A stretch of DNA of 64,000 nucleotides from Acanthosepion pharaonis (GCA_903632075.3 CAHIKZ030005493.1:1289001-1353000); one strand, 5' to 3'. Shown: positions 1 through 11,420, counted from the first letter of the stretch. Numbers and translations: made by a program. Notes: generated by a model from the letters alone, not told the origin.

Positions 1-954
1 ATATCTCTATATAGGTTTTGAGTAAACTGACCTTACACTTTCCAATCAGATTTGATCTTCAAAGATTAAAATACAATTTTAATCCTTATCTTTTTTCTTC
101 TTAATGTTCTTTTATTTTTCTCTCTAATGTTTTCAATTTTCTTACATTCAGCAACCCCCTTGCATCTAAGTGGCTTTCTTGCCTTTCTTGGAATGGAATA
201 ATTAAAAACATTCAATAAAAATACCCCCTGCGACATATATGAACCAAAAATCGTGGGATTACGCTACACTTTAGATTAAGTCTTTGTAACACGACATCCA
301 TAAAAGAAGAATCACTCTCCCATTCAACGGTCATCTGAAAAGAAAGATGCTAATTTTTCAATATTCAATGAAACATTTCTGTTTTCGAATCATCCTTGAA
401 CACGTAGAATCTGTCATCTGCATACCAGTTGGGTTGGCAGTTGGTACAGGTTATTTTAGTCTAATCCGAAGGCCGAACTCATTTCATGAATATAGCACTT
501 GACTCATTCTAGCATTTTTTTTATCTTTATATGAGTCAGATGAAAAATGGATATTTGCTGATGTGTCTGGGCTGGAGCTGCCCAATCTTCATGTTCCGGC
601 CCTGATTGAGTACAAAACTGTTTACGCGGTCTGGCGAAATTTGCGGCCTCTTTCCAACAGATAACAATGTTGCAAGACTATCGTTATTCTATTGCTATTT
701 ACATGGTAAATATTTGGACGAGTTCTTTTCTTTAGTTCCGCCAATTCAGACATTTGCATCTAAGAACCACCATGTTGTGTTAATGAAGTGAATCATTTAC
801 TCGCTCTCTCAGTTGTAAAGCGGATGTGTCACAGGCATTTTTTTTTCGCCAACACTTGTTTGTTTCTCCGTATGCTACAATGTTAACCTTATCAAGTCAA
901 TGGTCTATCATTTCTATCCGACATATTCCCACCTCTATTTTACTCTTACATTCA
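1..954. other. AT-rich sequence, no gene seen
   Basis: I see no convincing coding, RNA or mobile feature. The one short open frame (606-791) shows no recognisable domain. A tRNA-like fragment may lie near 425-490 (a GTTGGTACAGG string and a GCCGAACTC string), but it is too degraded to call. Confidence 0.5.
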
Positions 955-1290
955 TATCACCAACCTTATTCTTGCGTCCTGGGTAAGACGATATACTACA
1001 TCTGACAGCAAGGTCTCTGACCAGGAGGTTTTGAGGGCCATAACCCGGGGTGGTAGCACCTGTTAGGTCTCGGTTATGGGCAAACAGTTAATACCCAAAC
1101 TAGGGTTAAAACACTATGAAAGTCTAAAAATAGGTTTTAATACCAGCAGTAGATTTTTGTAAATATTACCAGCAATGAATTTTTGAAGAAAAAATTATTA
1201 CCAGAAATAAAATTCTTGTCGGCATTAAATAACCCATTGAGGTTGATATACCGTAAAACAAAACAAATTAAGTTCATTCTTTAAGCCTCT
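955..1290 (-). repeat. Dispersed repeat family A, copy 1
   Basis: Reverse-oriented relative to two copies at 21195-21870 and 26440-27370. Shared landmarks are the stretch reading 'GGTGGTAGCACCTGTTAGG' here (its complement in the other copies), repeated 'ATTACCAGCAATG' blocks, and the 'GGTTGATATACCGTAAAAC' end. Only one unit of the 30 bp minisatellite seen in the other copies remains (about 970-1000). It has no coding capacity and the class is unknown; it may be a non-autonomous transposon or an LTR remnant. Confidence 0.7.
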
Positions 1291-2141
1291 ACCTTCAGTG
1301 GCTTTTGAGCATTTAATTGGGAGAACACTAGGAACTGCAGAACTTGTTCGCTAGCTTTTATTCTAGAAGAAGCGACTGTTTATCAAGTAGTGAACTTCAT
1401 TCGATCCAAACCGTGAGCTATTACCAATCACGATAAATGGATGTTCCTTTCGGGAGGTCCCGTGCCTGGAGCGTCTATTGGATCTTAAACTCAACCCAGT
1501 GGAGCTCGCAGGTACGATGCAAAGCTAATGTTGGGAAAATGGACGGTTCCCAGGTTCCTACTCTAGTAAGTCTCTGACTCCACGTGTTATCTTCTAAATT
1601 TACAAGAAAGAGATTAAGTTTAAAACGAAATACTGCTGCCATATACGAGCAGGAACTGAACAGTCTTCACTTTCCAGTTTTGATAGAGTCTAAAAGCGTC
1701 TCCCCGTCCTTGTGGGTGATGAATTATTTTCCACCCTACACCAGTTCTAGCGTTCTACGTCCTAAGACCCGCCATCCTACGCCCATTGTAGCGAACCACG
1801 TTTTCTTGTTCCACTGGTGAGATGTAAGTTCCACACAAGCAGATTCTTCCGCCGAACCACTGCCTTGCGGAAACGACTCCCAAGAGGATATTTTCCTGAT
1901 CACTACAATCTTAACCTGTTCAAGTTAACCGTTCACCACATATCCGCAGAAACCATACCTCTTACTCTCTAACCCTCTACCTCGAGTGGCTCCTAACCCT
2001 TGTGCAATGTGAACATCACTCTAAAAAACAAACCAAACAGGTGAGGATTGAACACGTATCAAATGGTCTGCATGTCTTAGTCACTATTTCTCTACTGTTG
2101 GCGCCCATGAGATGAGACAAAGAATTAAGAAAAGAAAAGCG
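1291..2141. other. No gene seen; short dispersed motif
   Basis: Ordinary AT-rich sequence. Around 1287-1330 and 1972-2040 a motif of the form 'CCTCTACCT..AGTGGCT' recurs; similar strings are at 23905-23955 and 31518-31560, so it is probably the tail of a dispersed repeat. The 78-codon frame at 1584-1820 shows no domain. Confidence 0.4.
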
Positions 2142-4860
2142 CTAAAAATAGAAGAAAAAAATGCTGGGGTTGGAAACAAGGAGAGAAAGGTGAAAGCGAG
2201 GGCAATGATTAGTGGAGGGGGGGGGAGAGACAGGGGTGGGATAGAGAGAGAAAGTGAGTAAGATAGGAGACATGGGAACGATCAAGGAAGGGAAGATTGC
2301 GATTTCCAAATGTGGCGTGTTGGCGGGGGAGGGGGGTGTCGGAGGAGGGGGTGGATGAGGGAGGCGTTGAAGAGTTGGAAGAGACGAATGGCGAGCCAGA
2401 AAATACAAAACGTTCAAAAGACGAAAAAAGAGGGAATTGGAAAATATTTGAACTTAATGGCATTTGCAGCAATGGAAAAAAATATAGTCATTTTTTTTTT
2501 TTTTTGTCTGGAGGGGAGGTTGTCGACGTGGGAGGGCGGGGACAGAAAATGACAAAACCAGGAAGGAAGGAAGGAAGGAAGGAAGGAAGGAAGGAAGGAA
2601 GGAAGGAAGGAACTGTTTGATAAAAGAAAAATTAACCGAATGAGAAAATGACTATGGAAAAAAAGATTAAGTTTAAAAATCGTGGATAGATTTGGAAGGA
2701 AGGAAGGAAGGAAGGAAGGAAGGAAGAGAGGGATACGTATAAAATGAATTGGGGAAGGAATAAAATAAAGGAAGATAATAATAGAGAAATAGACGAAAAG
2801 AAGAACAGAAAAAAGGAGAACAAAAGTCATTGAAGAGGGAAGAAGGAAGTAAGGAAGGGTGAAAGAAAGAGAGAGAGGGGTGGGGAGAGAATTGAGAAAA
2901 TTTGAAAGAGAGGGGAGAAGAAAAGCAGAAAATGTAAAAGAAAGAAAGAAAAGTGGAGAAGAAAAGGGAGAAGAAGAAAAGAAGGATACGTGGAAGAAAG
3001 CGAGGGAGGAAAAAAGGAAACAGTGAGAAGAAACAGCACCAAGGAAGGAAGGAAGGAAGGAAGGAAAGAAGGCCAATGTGAGAGAAACGAAAGCAGATGA
3101 TAACCGAAAAAGAGGTAAAGAAGTATGATAAAAGAAAAGTAAAGAAAAGTGAAAACAAGACTGAGAAGGACGAAGAAAAAAAGAATTAAAGGAAGAGAGG
3201 GAGGAAAAAGGAATAAATAAAAAAGAAGAGAGAAGAGAAAGAACATGTGAAATGAAGTAAGGATTGAAGGCAGCAGCAAGTATATAGTGAATGAGAGAGA
3301 AGAGACGAAGCAAAGATAGCAACAGAAAAAGAAAGGAAAGAAGAGAGAAGGAAAGAAGCAAGAGTGAAAAAGGTAAGAACAAAGAAGAAAGGAAAATAAA
3401 TGAAAAAAATTAGAGGGTGCATAAAAGGGAGAAAGTCAAAAAAGGGAGAAAAAAGGAAGGAAGGAAGGAATACGTATAGAATGAATTTGGGAGGGAATAA
3501 AATGAAAGAATATAGTGACAGAGAAATAGAGGAAAAAAGAAGAGAAGAAAGAAAGAAGAAAAAGAAGTTTATGTAGAAGGAAGAAAGTGAGGAAGAATGA
3601 AAGAAAGAGAGAGAGGGGGAAAGAATGGAGAAAATATGAAAGAGAGGGGAGAAGAAAAATGTAAAAAGAAAGAAAGAAAGAAGGAAAGAAAGAAAGAAAA
3701 GTAGATAAGAGAAAGGAGAAGAAACGAAGGATGGTGGAAGAAAGCGAGGGAGAAAGAAAGGAAAAAGAATGAGAGGTGAGAACAAACAGTGACAAGGAAG
3801 GAAGGAAGAAAGGAAGGAAGGAAGGAACGAACGAAAGAATAAGTATATGGCCAATGGGAGAGAAACGAACGCAGATGTTAAGGGAAAAAAAGGAAAAGAA
3901 GTCTGAGAAAAGAAAAGAAATGGAGGAAAAGAAAGAAAGGAAGAAGAAAGGAAAATAGAGGGAGGGAGCAGGTAAAAAATATCCGAAGCTATCAAAAGAA
4001 TGAGAAAAAAAAGACAAGAGAATTGAAAGAATAGCAGGAAAGAAGAAATGGATTTTGGAAGAAAGAAAAGAGAGGAAGAGATAAATAATGGAAGAAAGAA
4101 GGAGAGAAAAAGTCAACAAGTAGGAAGTAGAATAATGATTGAGAGATGAACGACAAATGAGGTGAGAGTGAAAGAGAAAAAGAATGAATAATGAAAGAAT
4201 AAAAGAAAAAATAAAGTATAGGGTAGAAAGAAGAATAAATAAAATGCAACAAATGGGCCTAGAAGAAGAAATGATGAAGAAGAAGAGATGAAGAAGAAAA
4301 AGAACATGAAACGAAGAAGAAATTAAGAAGAAAGGAAGAAAAAGAAATGAAGAAGAATTGAAGAAGAAATGAAGAAGAAGAAGAAGTGAAGAAGAAATGA
4401 AGAAGAAGAAGAAGTGAAGAAGAAATGAAGAAGAAGTGAAGAAGAAATGAAGAAGAAGAAGAAGTGAAGAAGAAATGAAGAAGAAGAAGAATTGAAGAAG
4501 AAATGAAGAAGAAGAAGAAGTGAAGAAGAAATGAAGAAGAAAAAGAACATGAAATGAAAAAATGAAAGGAAGAAAAAGAAATGAAGAAGAAGGAATGAAG
4601 AAAAAGAAGAAGAAGAGTAAATATTCAGAGGATTAAAGAAAAGGAAAAGCGGATGTTAGAAAATCCCAAGAAAAATAGCAAAGGTAGAATGAAGAAAAAA
4701 AAAATATGAAAAGTAAAAGAGAAAGAGAATAATGAACTGAAGGAGAAGGAAGAAAAAATTCAAGAAATTGCAAAAAAAAAAAAAAATGATATCGATCCGA
4801 AAGTAAAAAATTAGCAAAAGAAAAAAAATAAAATTTTGATTAAAAAAACAGGGCATTAGA
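2142..4860. repeat. 2.7 kb polypurine (R.Y) tract region
   Basis: The plus strand is overwhelmingly A and G for about 2.7 kb. Embedded are (GGAA)n at 2561-2612 and 2694-2726, shorter GGAA blocks near 3040-3065, 3455-3470 and 3797-3827, and a (GAA)n-type array at 4255-4620 with a higher-order pattern of GAAGAAGAAATGAAG blocks. The long frames here are Phe/Ser/Leu-rich or Lys/Glu/Arg-rich depending on strand, as expected from composition alone, so I call none coding. Such mirror-rich tracts are known to be able to form triplex H-DNA. Confidence 0.85.
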
Positions 4861-4888
4861 ATAATTAATAAAAACGAAAGAAAACATT

Positions 4889-4943
4889 AAAGAGAGAGAG
4901 AGAGAGAGGGAGAGGGAGAGAGAGAGAGGGAGAGAGAGAGAGA
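4889..4943. repeat. (GA)n microsatellite
   Basis: AG dinucleotide repeat with a few GG interruptions, following the polypurine region. Confidence 0.9.
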
Positions 4944-5523
4944 AATACTAAAATTAGAAAGTAGAAAAAGTAACGAAAAAAAAGATTTGCCATGGTTAAA
5001 ATCTTCCATCTTTCAAATGAAATGATAACTAGTAAAAAATATTGAATGAAATAGAAGTGAAAGAACCTCCTGGAGTTTATCGACGACAACTCTCTTTCAT
5101 CATTTTCAATCTGGATTTATAAATGACGATCTTAAGATGGGCGACCGATTGTTCGCAACTTCTCCGAACCGGCGGGCTTATTCCGATTTCTAGGAATTTA
5201 GTTTAACAGCCAAATAATATTATATATTATTATATATATTATAATTTTATCATACAGACACAAACATTTACTCACTACAAAGATGCAACTTCGTTTCGGT
5301 GCATTTCAATTGCACCTCGACTGGTGAGAACTAAAAATGGTTATGAACAATTCTGCTTTTAGGTAAGTCGTATGTAAAACGTTATTTCCTTTTTTCATTT
5401 GTTTGAGAAAAAATATACATAAAGCAAAAAGTTGACAATAATTATTGCCCTACTATCGGTATCGACCCTCTTTAGATTAATGCTGTGAACGTTAGAATTT
5501 ATATATTACCTTTGTCCTCATTC

Positions 5524-5526
<3 letters not shown>
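4944..5526. other. No gene seen
   Basis: AT-rich, with a short TA-rich palindromic patch near 5217-5250. No domain or repeat family recognised. Confidence 0.4.

Positions 5527-5614
<88 letters not shown>
5527..5614. repeat. (TA)n-(GT)n microsatellite
   Basis: About 68 bases of TA dinucleotides followed by about 20 bases of GT. Confidence 0.95.
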
Positions 5615-5700
5615 ATGGAAAAGGTTTCGTGTGACACGTTTGGTCCTTTAGGACTTCATCAGGACGAAACGTGTCGCACAATAACTTTTTCATAAAATTG
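5615..5700 (-). ncRNA. Degenerate hammerhead-like motif
   Basis: On the minus strand a CTGATGA box is followed by one extra base, a 4 bp stem (GTCC/GGAC) with a TAAA loop, and then CAAA where the hammerhead core needs GAAA. Outer arms GTTTCGT and ACGAAAC can pair, and an inner pair GACACG/CGTGTC is also possible. The layout resembles a hammerhead ribozyme, but the core G-to-C change would be expected to abolish cleavage. It lies between two TA microsatellites, so its parent repeat cannot be outlined. Confidence 0.35.
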
Positions 5701-5706
5701 ATCCAG

Positions 5707-5770
5707 ATATATATATATATAGTTATTCCATATAATAATAATAATAATAATAATAACAACAACAACAACT
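5707..5770. repeat. TA and (AAT)n/(AAC)n microsatellites
   Basis: A short TA run at 5707-5721, then ATA and ACA trinucleotide repeats at about 5731-5770. A second (AAT)n lies at 6318-6342. Confidence 0.85.
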
Positions 5771-7440
5771 CTGCATGAAAGAGTTGTTCAATATCTGCAC
5801 TGAAAAATATGAAATTTTAATGGGAAGGAAACTACAAGTAACTGGTATGAACCAGGCCCGCTTACAGAGAGTGGACCTGTCACAATTGCATGGGACTTTA
5901 CAATTACACATAGACAGAATTTTCCAGGCATCGTGATATTAAAGACGACAAGAACAGAATGTGCTTTCTTATTAACATTGCAGCCTCTACAAACTGCAAT
6001 GTATCGTGGAAGATATTCAAAAAATTATCAAAATATAAGGGTCTTCAAATAAAAATTTGAAAAGTGTCGCACGCGAGGAAATCAATAATTCCAGTTGCAG
6101 TTGGAGCACTCGGATTGATTGAAAATGTTCCGATAGACTCAATGAACGGATTCCGGATACCCCATGCCATAAAGAATGACAAAATATTGTACTCACAAGT
6201 ACAGTTTACACATTACGAAAAGCTTTATCTATTTAAAATGAGTGTGATCTTACAGGTTTGGTTTTGTTTTTGTTGGGACACGAAAGGAAATGTGTATACG
6301 ACAGAAATCAAAGGAATTAATAATAATAATAATAATAATATATGATGGAAAATTCAACACACTATTTATAATTACGAAATTTCCCTAATGAATTATTTCC
6401 CCAGAACGACTTGAATTTGTTTCTACTGTTGGACAGTCAATCATACAGCGTGGAACAGAAACGAAGATAATTATGACATCTAAAGTTCAGAGGCGGGAAT
6501 CTTACCTTTGGAAGTTTATATTGTTAAAGTCTCGTCCATGAAAGACGAGCTTCGAAACGTGCGATTAGAATTCGATTCAAACTGAAGTACATTTTTTTTC
6601 TAAATTTGCGAAGTTGATTTAATGGCTGAAGAAATGATAGTGTTGTGGTAGGATCCACCTAATTTGCATAGTGGCGTACCGACCATATAAATATGGTTGG
6701 TACCGGGAAAAGAGGGAGGAATCAAGAGATTCAATCCAGAGACTCTGCCCGACTGCGACTAAGTCAACACATTCTCCAGGAACGGTCTTACCAGGAATAT
6801 ACAAAAGACTATATGTAAATATTGTGTACACTTTCTTGTTTCAATACATTTTGTTCTAAGTACATTTTGTGTTGCATTATTATCCCATGCATTAGTCAAC
6901 TTTCAACAGATAGGTTTATAAATAACCAAAATATATTACAGCAAAAGAATAAAATAATTATAATTCGGCAAATGCTTTATTTAAACAGTACTACATAATA
7001 GATGTTTTTTATATTTTTTATCAAGCTATTACAGCAAAATATTTGTTAGACATGTTTCATTATTAATGAGCTGTTCAAATTATATAATCCTACTACCATG
7101 GTTACAGAGGGATTATTGCAGCTCGTCTTGACAGAGCAACGGCTAAACTATTTAGTAACAGTAATGGTATTAATAAATATTATAGAATAGACATCTAGAA
7201 ACATTCGGCATTTATTGACCAGCTGAGATTTATAAAATCTTTCTATAAAATTTTTTTTTCAGAAAAATGATGTTCTCAAATCCTGTAGCTATTATCGCTT
7301 CTTTCAGTATTGATTTGGGGTTTGCTTAACAACCTTTTTGATGTCCCGGAAAGGGATATATTTGTTCGAAGTAGCAAAGTGGTTTTGGACTACTGTAACC
7401 GGGTAGGACAATCCTAGCAGGTAACCGTAATGGACTGGTC
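5771..7440. other. No gene seen
   Basis: The frames at 6064-6345 and 6671-6859 have no recognisable domain and no clear exon signals. An imperfect hairpin with the string CGTACCGACCATATAAATA occurs near 6671. Otherwise ordinary AT-rich sequence. Confidence 0.4.
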
Positions 7441-7444
7441 CTCG

Positions 7445-7525
7445 TCGTAGTGGTAGGCAATAAGCGTAATGAATAGGCGAAGACAATAGGCGTAGCCAAT
7501 AGGCGTCGTTAATAGGCTTCGTCCT
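7445..7525 (+). repeat. Short minisatellite, AATAGGCG units
   Basis: About five tandem units of 14-16 bp built on AATAGGCGTAGCC-like strings, preceded by related GTAACCGTAATGG strings. Confidence 0.6.
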
Positions 7526-7945
7526 GTACCTCCACATCAGTCTGTATTTATGGCTGACACCAGCAAATCATATTACATAATTTTTATTCGAAGTAGTGTA
7601 GACCATCATATTATATGATTATTTTCTCTTAAAATAAAAGTTTAACCAAAATATAGTTAATATAGATTAGAGATTCTGCGTCATCTGAAACCTTCTTTTC
7701 TCTCATTACCTATAATTTCACAAAAACACCGAATAGACATCAGCTAAAAAAAAAAATGCTTTTTTGGATATATGATGAAAACAGAGACTGACCTTTTGTC
7801 AAGCTAAGGAAGATTGCGATTAGCTTTTTTAATTAATTACTGAAACATTCTTTGAATTTACCCAAAATGCAAATCAACGCTTTTCCACATATACACTCGA
7901 AACGACTCAATTAATTTACATACTATGCCCTAATCTTTTTACAGC

Positions 7946-8249
7946 ATTCCAGCGCTGTCTGATAATGTTCTACCTACGTTATTTACATTATTCGGACTAT
8001 TATCCTCATCTTTGTCGCCATATTTATTACAACGTTTCGGCCGTTGTACGCTCCGGCCTTCTTCAGGTGGTTGGAATGTCGACCTTTTTCGCTCACTGGG
8101 GTAAACTGTTCTAGTTCCACGTGCCATGTTTAATGGATATCAGTTATCTCCTGTTAATTTCCCTCTAAAAGTTCTCAACTGCCTTAACCGGGTATTGAAC
8201 TCACACTCTTTGGGTCCTGTCCTTGGATTTAACTAACCACCTGAACGTT
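7946..8249 (-). mobile_element. tRNA-headed SINE with hammerhead-like motif, copy 1
   Basis: Read on the minus strand: a degenerate tRNA-like head whose B-box-like GAGTTCAATACC lies at 8191-8202, a body containing GGAACTAGAACAGTTTACC, then a hammerhead-like motif (8018-8076), then a tail with ATGAGGATAATAGTCCG. The same order occurs in the plus-strand copy at 18062-18362, which defines the family. A head-to-head tail fragment of the same family follows at 8250-8335 on the plus strand. A pol III promoter is inferred from the box only. SINEs carrying hammerheads are known in schistosomes (the Sm-alpha family), which is the closest analogy I can name. Confidence 0.6.
8018..8076 (-). ncRNA. Hammerhead-ribozyme-like motif (GGCCG stem)
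   Basis: Minus strand: CTGAAGA, one extra A, stem GGCCG, a 10-base loop (GAGCGTACAA), stem CGGCC, GAAA, then C-GTT-G-TA. Core boxes CUGANGA and GAAA are intact, and a GUA triplet sits where the NUH cleavage site would be, with a one-pair stem III as in Penelope-type minimal hammerheads. The departure from consensus is the extra base between the CUGANGA box and stem II. Catalysis is not established. Confidence 0.5.
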
Positions 8250-8335
8250 ATAATAAATATGGCGACAAAGATGACTGCAATCGTCCGAATAATGTAAATA
8301 ATGTACATAATACCTCATCTCAGAAATATATACAG
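8250..8335 (+). repeat. SINE tail fragment (hammerhead-SINE family)
   Basis: Contains AATATGGCGACAAAGATGA then GTCCGAATAATGTAAATAAT and a CCTCATCTCAGAAATATA end. It is the tail of the family at 7946-8249 and 18062-18362 in plus orientation, so the locus forms an inverted repeat. Confidence 0.6.
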
Positions 8336-9182
8336 ATACGAATGTTCTACCTACTTAATATCAATGCAAAACCCTAAGCCAATGGCGGTTTAACCCTCCC
8401 CCCCTCAAAGTCCACCCATTGAGATCTCACCTCAATTACATCCCGAAACGACCTACACTTTTCAAAACAAAATACAGAACTCTCTTTCGGGATTGCCATC
8501 AGCTGTTTCGCTGTGTTACTTTACGATCGGAAGTTTCCCCCATCCCTTTTAAAGACAATTTTATTTTTTTGAAATAGCAGAAGATGGAGGGATCAAATTA
8601 TGAACAGTAGATGATGCTGAAACATCCGAATAAAATGCGTTGATTTATGCAAGAAAAAAACAAACATGTAAAACCAGATAATATTAAAATTCAATTTTTT
8701 AAGCAAGGCGATAAAGTCGCTAATGTAACAGAGAGAGGTTGACGCACATGAATCCACACACGCAAATATAACGTTTATTGATTGAAGATGGAAAACACGA
8801 TCTTCCGTGAAAGCTGCAAACTGTCTCAGCGCTATTAATAGAAAAGAATCTAGAACAATGGTATATGAAACCTGAGACGGCGGATGGATAAAGAATAAAT
8901 TTCAAATCGGGTTGGCGAGGACTTGTTTATAAACAAATGCAAAAAGGCAGGAGGCGATGTTTAATTTGGGTCATTAAAAAAAAATAGACGAAAATAATAT
9001 TTTTGATAAAAACATATTGAAGTAAATTGGACCGGGGAGGTAAGATCAGTGTATGTTTACCGCTAGCGAAATCTGATCTAAACATAAGTTGTATCCACTG
9101 AATTTGGTCATCGAAAAGACAATTGAAATGAACATGGAACTAATTAATTTTATCCACTAAGATATTTGAAATAGATCTAAAT
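8336..9182. other. No gene seen
   Basis: No domain-bearing frame, RNA gene or repeat family recognised. Confidence 0.4.
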
Positions 9183-9189
9183 TTAAACT

Positions 9190-9306
9190 TTGCTTATGGC
9201 GACACTCGTGTTAAGCGTGTGAACAACCTGGCTTATAACCTTCGGTTTTCTATATAAACGCGAGTTTTGCTGAGTTGGAGAGACTTGGGCGTTAGACGAG
9301 AGTGAC

Positions 9307-9347
<41 letters not shown>

Positions 9348-9700
9348 CGTTGCAGTGAGTCGGTCCAGTGGCGAGTCAGAGATAAGGACTTCAAGAAATA
9401 TCATCGTCGTTGTAGCAATCGCATTGAAAAGTCGCTGAAACTTAACGTTTGTCACTTACGACAACCAACTGAAAAGCTACACTTCCACTTAGGGCTGGAA
9501 TTACGAGTCACATATCCTCCCAAGTTGATTTGGAACGAGTTAATCACACACACACCCCTCTTTGTTGGTATAATTGGTAGAGGAGTGGTCCTCTGTTCTT
9601 ATGTTAATTGCTTTTCTATCCTTTCTGTAAACTCTTTCTACTGTTGTTGTTTTCTTATATAAAAGACATCAATATTTTACCCATTGTTGTTCGGCTTCTG
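9190..9700 (+). repeat. Possible degenerate solo LTR or promoter
   Basis: A TATA-like CTATATAAACGCGAG at about 9250 is followed by a more G/C-rich leader, a (GA)n run at 9312-9342, and an ATAAAAGACATC stretch near 9658 that could serve polyadenylation. The base composition differs from the flanks. This layout resembles an LTR, but I found no second LTR, no target duplication and no primer site, so the call is weak. Confidence 0.2.
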
Positions 9701-10010
9701 CAGATATTATTTCCTTGTCTGCCACATTCTAATTTTCCTGCCGCCCACCCTCACAGCCGTGCCTACATCCCCAATCGACCGTGAACGTATGGACAACACT
9801 CCGCTTACTGGATCTAAAAACTAACACAATGTGGGCAGCAGGCGGAACTTGGCCAGTGACCGGTCGAACAATCTACGGGTACTCAGGGAGCGGTTGGCCA
9901 GCTACCCCTGAGTTCGGTTCAGACCGAGTGGGCGCCTCAACCCAAAGAGGAAGACGCCGGAGGTAGAGGGGCTGAAGAGACGAGTGGTAGACTCAGACGC
10001 AAGGTATTAC
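9701..10010 (+). other. G/C-richer segment with short open frame
   Basis: Follows the LTR-like segment. A 61-codon frame at 9781-9966 ends in an Arg-rich tail; a second frame has an ATG at 9790 but stops early. It could be the remains of a gag leader or an untranslated exon. No domain recognised. Confidence 0.2.
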
Positions 10011-10049
10011 TCATTTTGAAGGAAACTGAGAAAATTTTACTGAGGAGAA

Positions 10050-10200
10050 AAGACAATAAAAATAGCAGGATTCAAAGGGCCAGAAGATGACGATCCATGT
10101 TGCATTTAAATTTTTGAAAATCTCATTTGACATGAAAGCAAGAAGCTGAAAGAGTTCCATAGGCAAGAAGTACGAGTGAAGAACAATTAGAATAAAACTT
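10050..10200 (-). mobile_element. LINE 3' tail fragment
   Basis: The minus strand resembles the C-terminal tail of the non-LTR ORF2 seen at 54793-55046, 28120-28200 and 28750-28830 (pattern of a short hydrophobic stretch, then Asn-rich 'IFKNLNATW'-type sequence). Only the last 40-50 residues are represented, with breaks. Confidence 0.4.
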
Positions 10201-10364
10201 ATGGTTATATTTATCAATTTAAACAGTAAAAGGATGAGACCTAACTGGCAATCTAGTACTACGCTTAAAGTCATGGTAAACAGAAAAGCTCATCAGAATA
10301 ATTTGCATGGAAAAGGCGCAGGAAAGCTGCTTTACGGTAATGGGAAAGTGGTTGAAGCTTTGAT

Positions 10365-10640
10365 GTCATCTCAGGACCGATAAAATTGGTTCTCGTCTGA
10401 TCGCTGAAGTAACTTTGAGCTCGGTCAGTACCTAGATAAGTGAACGCTTGGGAACACCCGGTGTTTCATGCTTGGATGTGCAGGCGGTGTAATGTATAAA
10501 GGCTCAGAATTGGAAATCAGAGGGCCAAGTTCCATTTCCAGGCTGGTTCATTATATTCACTTACGAGCAAATGCCAACGGGAAAGGCAGGAATCTAATGC
10601 TTCTCCTCTCAGCTATGGGTTAAATTAAAATGATTACTAT
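10365..10640 (+). mobile_element. 5S-tRNA composite SINE, diverged copy
   Basis: The segment to about 10465 resembles the 3' two-thirds of 5S rRNA (TCGTCTGATCGCTGAAGTAA, then GGTCAGTACCTAGATAAGTG, then GCTTGGGAACACCCGGTG). A tRNA-derived part follows at about 10478-10545 with GTGTAATG (A-box area) and AAGTTCCATTTCC (B-box area), then the conserved body 'TTCACTTACGAGCAAATG' and the 'CAGCTATGGGTTAAAT' tail. Same architecture as 51672-51965. Confidence 0.7.
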
Positions 10641-11035
10641 ATAAAAAAAAATGTCTTAAGATCCAAAAGTATTTACTGGCTTTAAATTTTGATAAGCCGT
10701 CAACAAAAAAAAACAAATCAATCTTTTTGCTTTTATCACCCTGTCAATCCCAGATTTATTTTTATTGCAGTCAGTAATTGTGTCATGTTTGATTGTTGAA
10801 GAGCTTAAAGAAAGCGAATCAACATCAATGGACTCCAGCCCAAAGTTTAAACCTCGCTGTCAAAATATCGTCTGGGTTTAAACATTAGGATTGCTTCCGG
10901 AGACTGATGTCCAAGTTCCAAGCAAATATAGATGTATATCCAGTTACACTCTTTTACTCAAAGCTTCTCACAACCAACTGTGTAACCTCACTAGTGATTG
11001 TATTGTCTGTCTACGGATGTGCAATAATGTACCTT
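10641..11035. other. No gene seen
   Basis: AT-rich sequence with no recognised feature. Confidence 0.4.
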
Positions 11036-11038
11036 GTA

Positions 11039-11119
<81 letters not shown>

Positions 11120-11155
11120 TTTAAAATATATATATATATACACGTTTCATTAAAA

Positions 11156-11198
<43 letters not shown>

Positions 11199-11229
11199 TT
11201 TAAAATATATATATATACACGTTTTTCAT

Positions 11230-11274
<45 letters not shown>
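11036..11274. repeat. Compound (ATCT)n/(TA)n microsatellites with a duplicated spacer
   Basis: (ATCT)n at 11040-11080, then TA runs. A spacer reading GCGTTTAAAATATATATATA then CACGTTT occurs twice (about 11116 and 11196), so the locus grew by duplication of a microsatellite-plus-spacer unit. Confidence 0.9.
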
Positions 11275-11276
<2 letters not shown>

Positions 11277-11420
11277 CAAAATTCGCTTGAAGATGAAACG
11301 GAACTAATGCTTTTAATTTAATTATATAATTAAATTTGAAGCTTTTAGTTTCAGTTTTTGAAACATAGTTATTTCTGTGTAGCGAAGAAACCATATTTTA
11401 AATCAGTTAATTTATAATTT
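11275..11420 (+). repeat. Dispersed repeat family B, copy 1
   Basis: About 145 bp closely matching 34853-34998 (shared 'AAAATTCGCTTGAA', 'TTTTTGAAACAT', 'AACCATATTTTA' and 'AATCAGTTAATTTATAAT' blocks), each flanked by TA microsatellites. It is more distantly related to the palindromic element at 47127-47316. Possibly a MITE that inserts into TA arrays; unclassified. Confidence 0.7.

Noticed and set aside
2414..4119. Long Phe/Ser/Leu-rich minus-strand frames up to 322 codons
   Set aside because: Caused by the polypurine composition, which rarely gives stops; overlapping frames are equally open.
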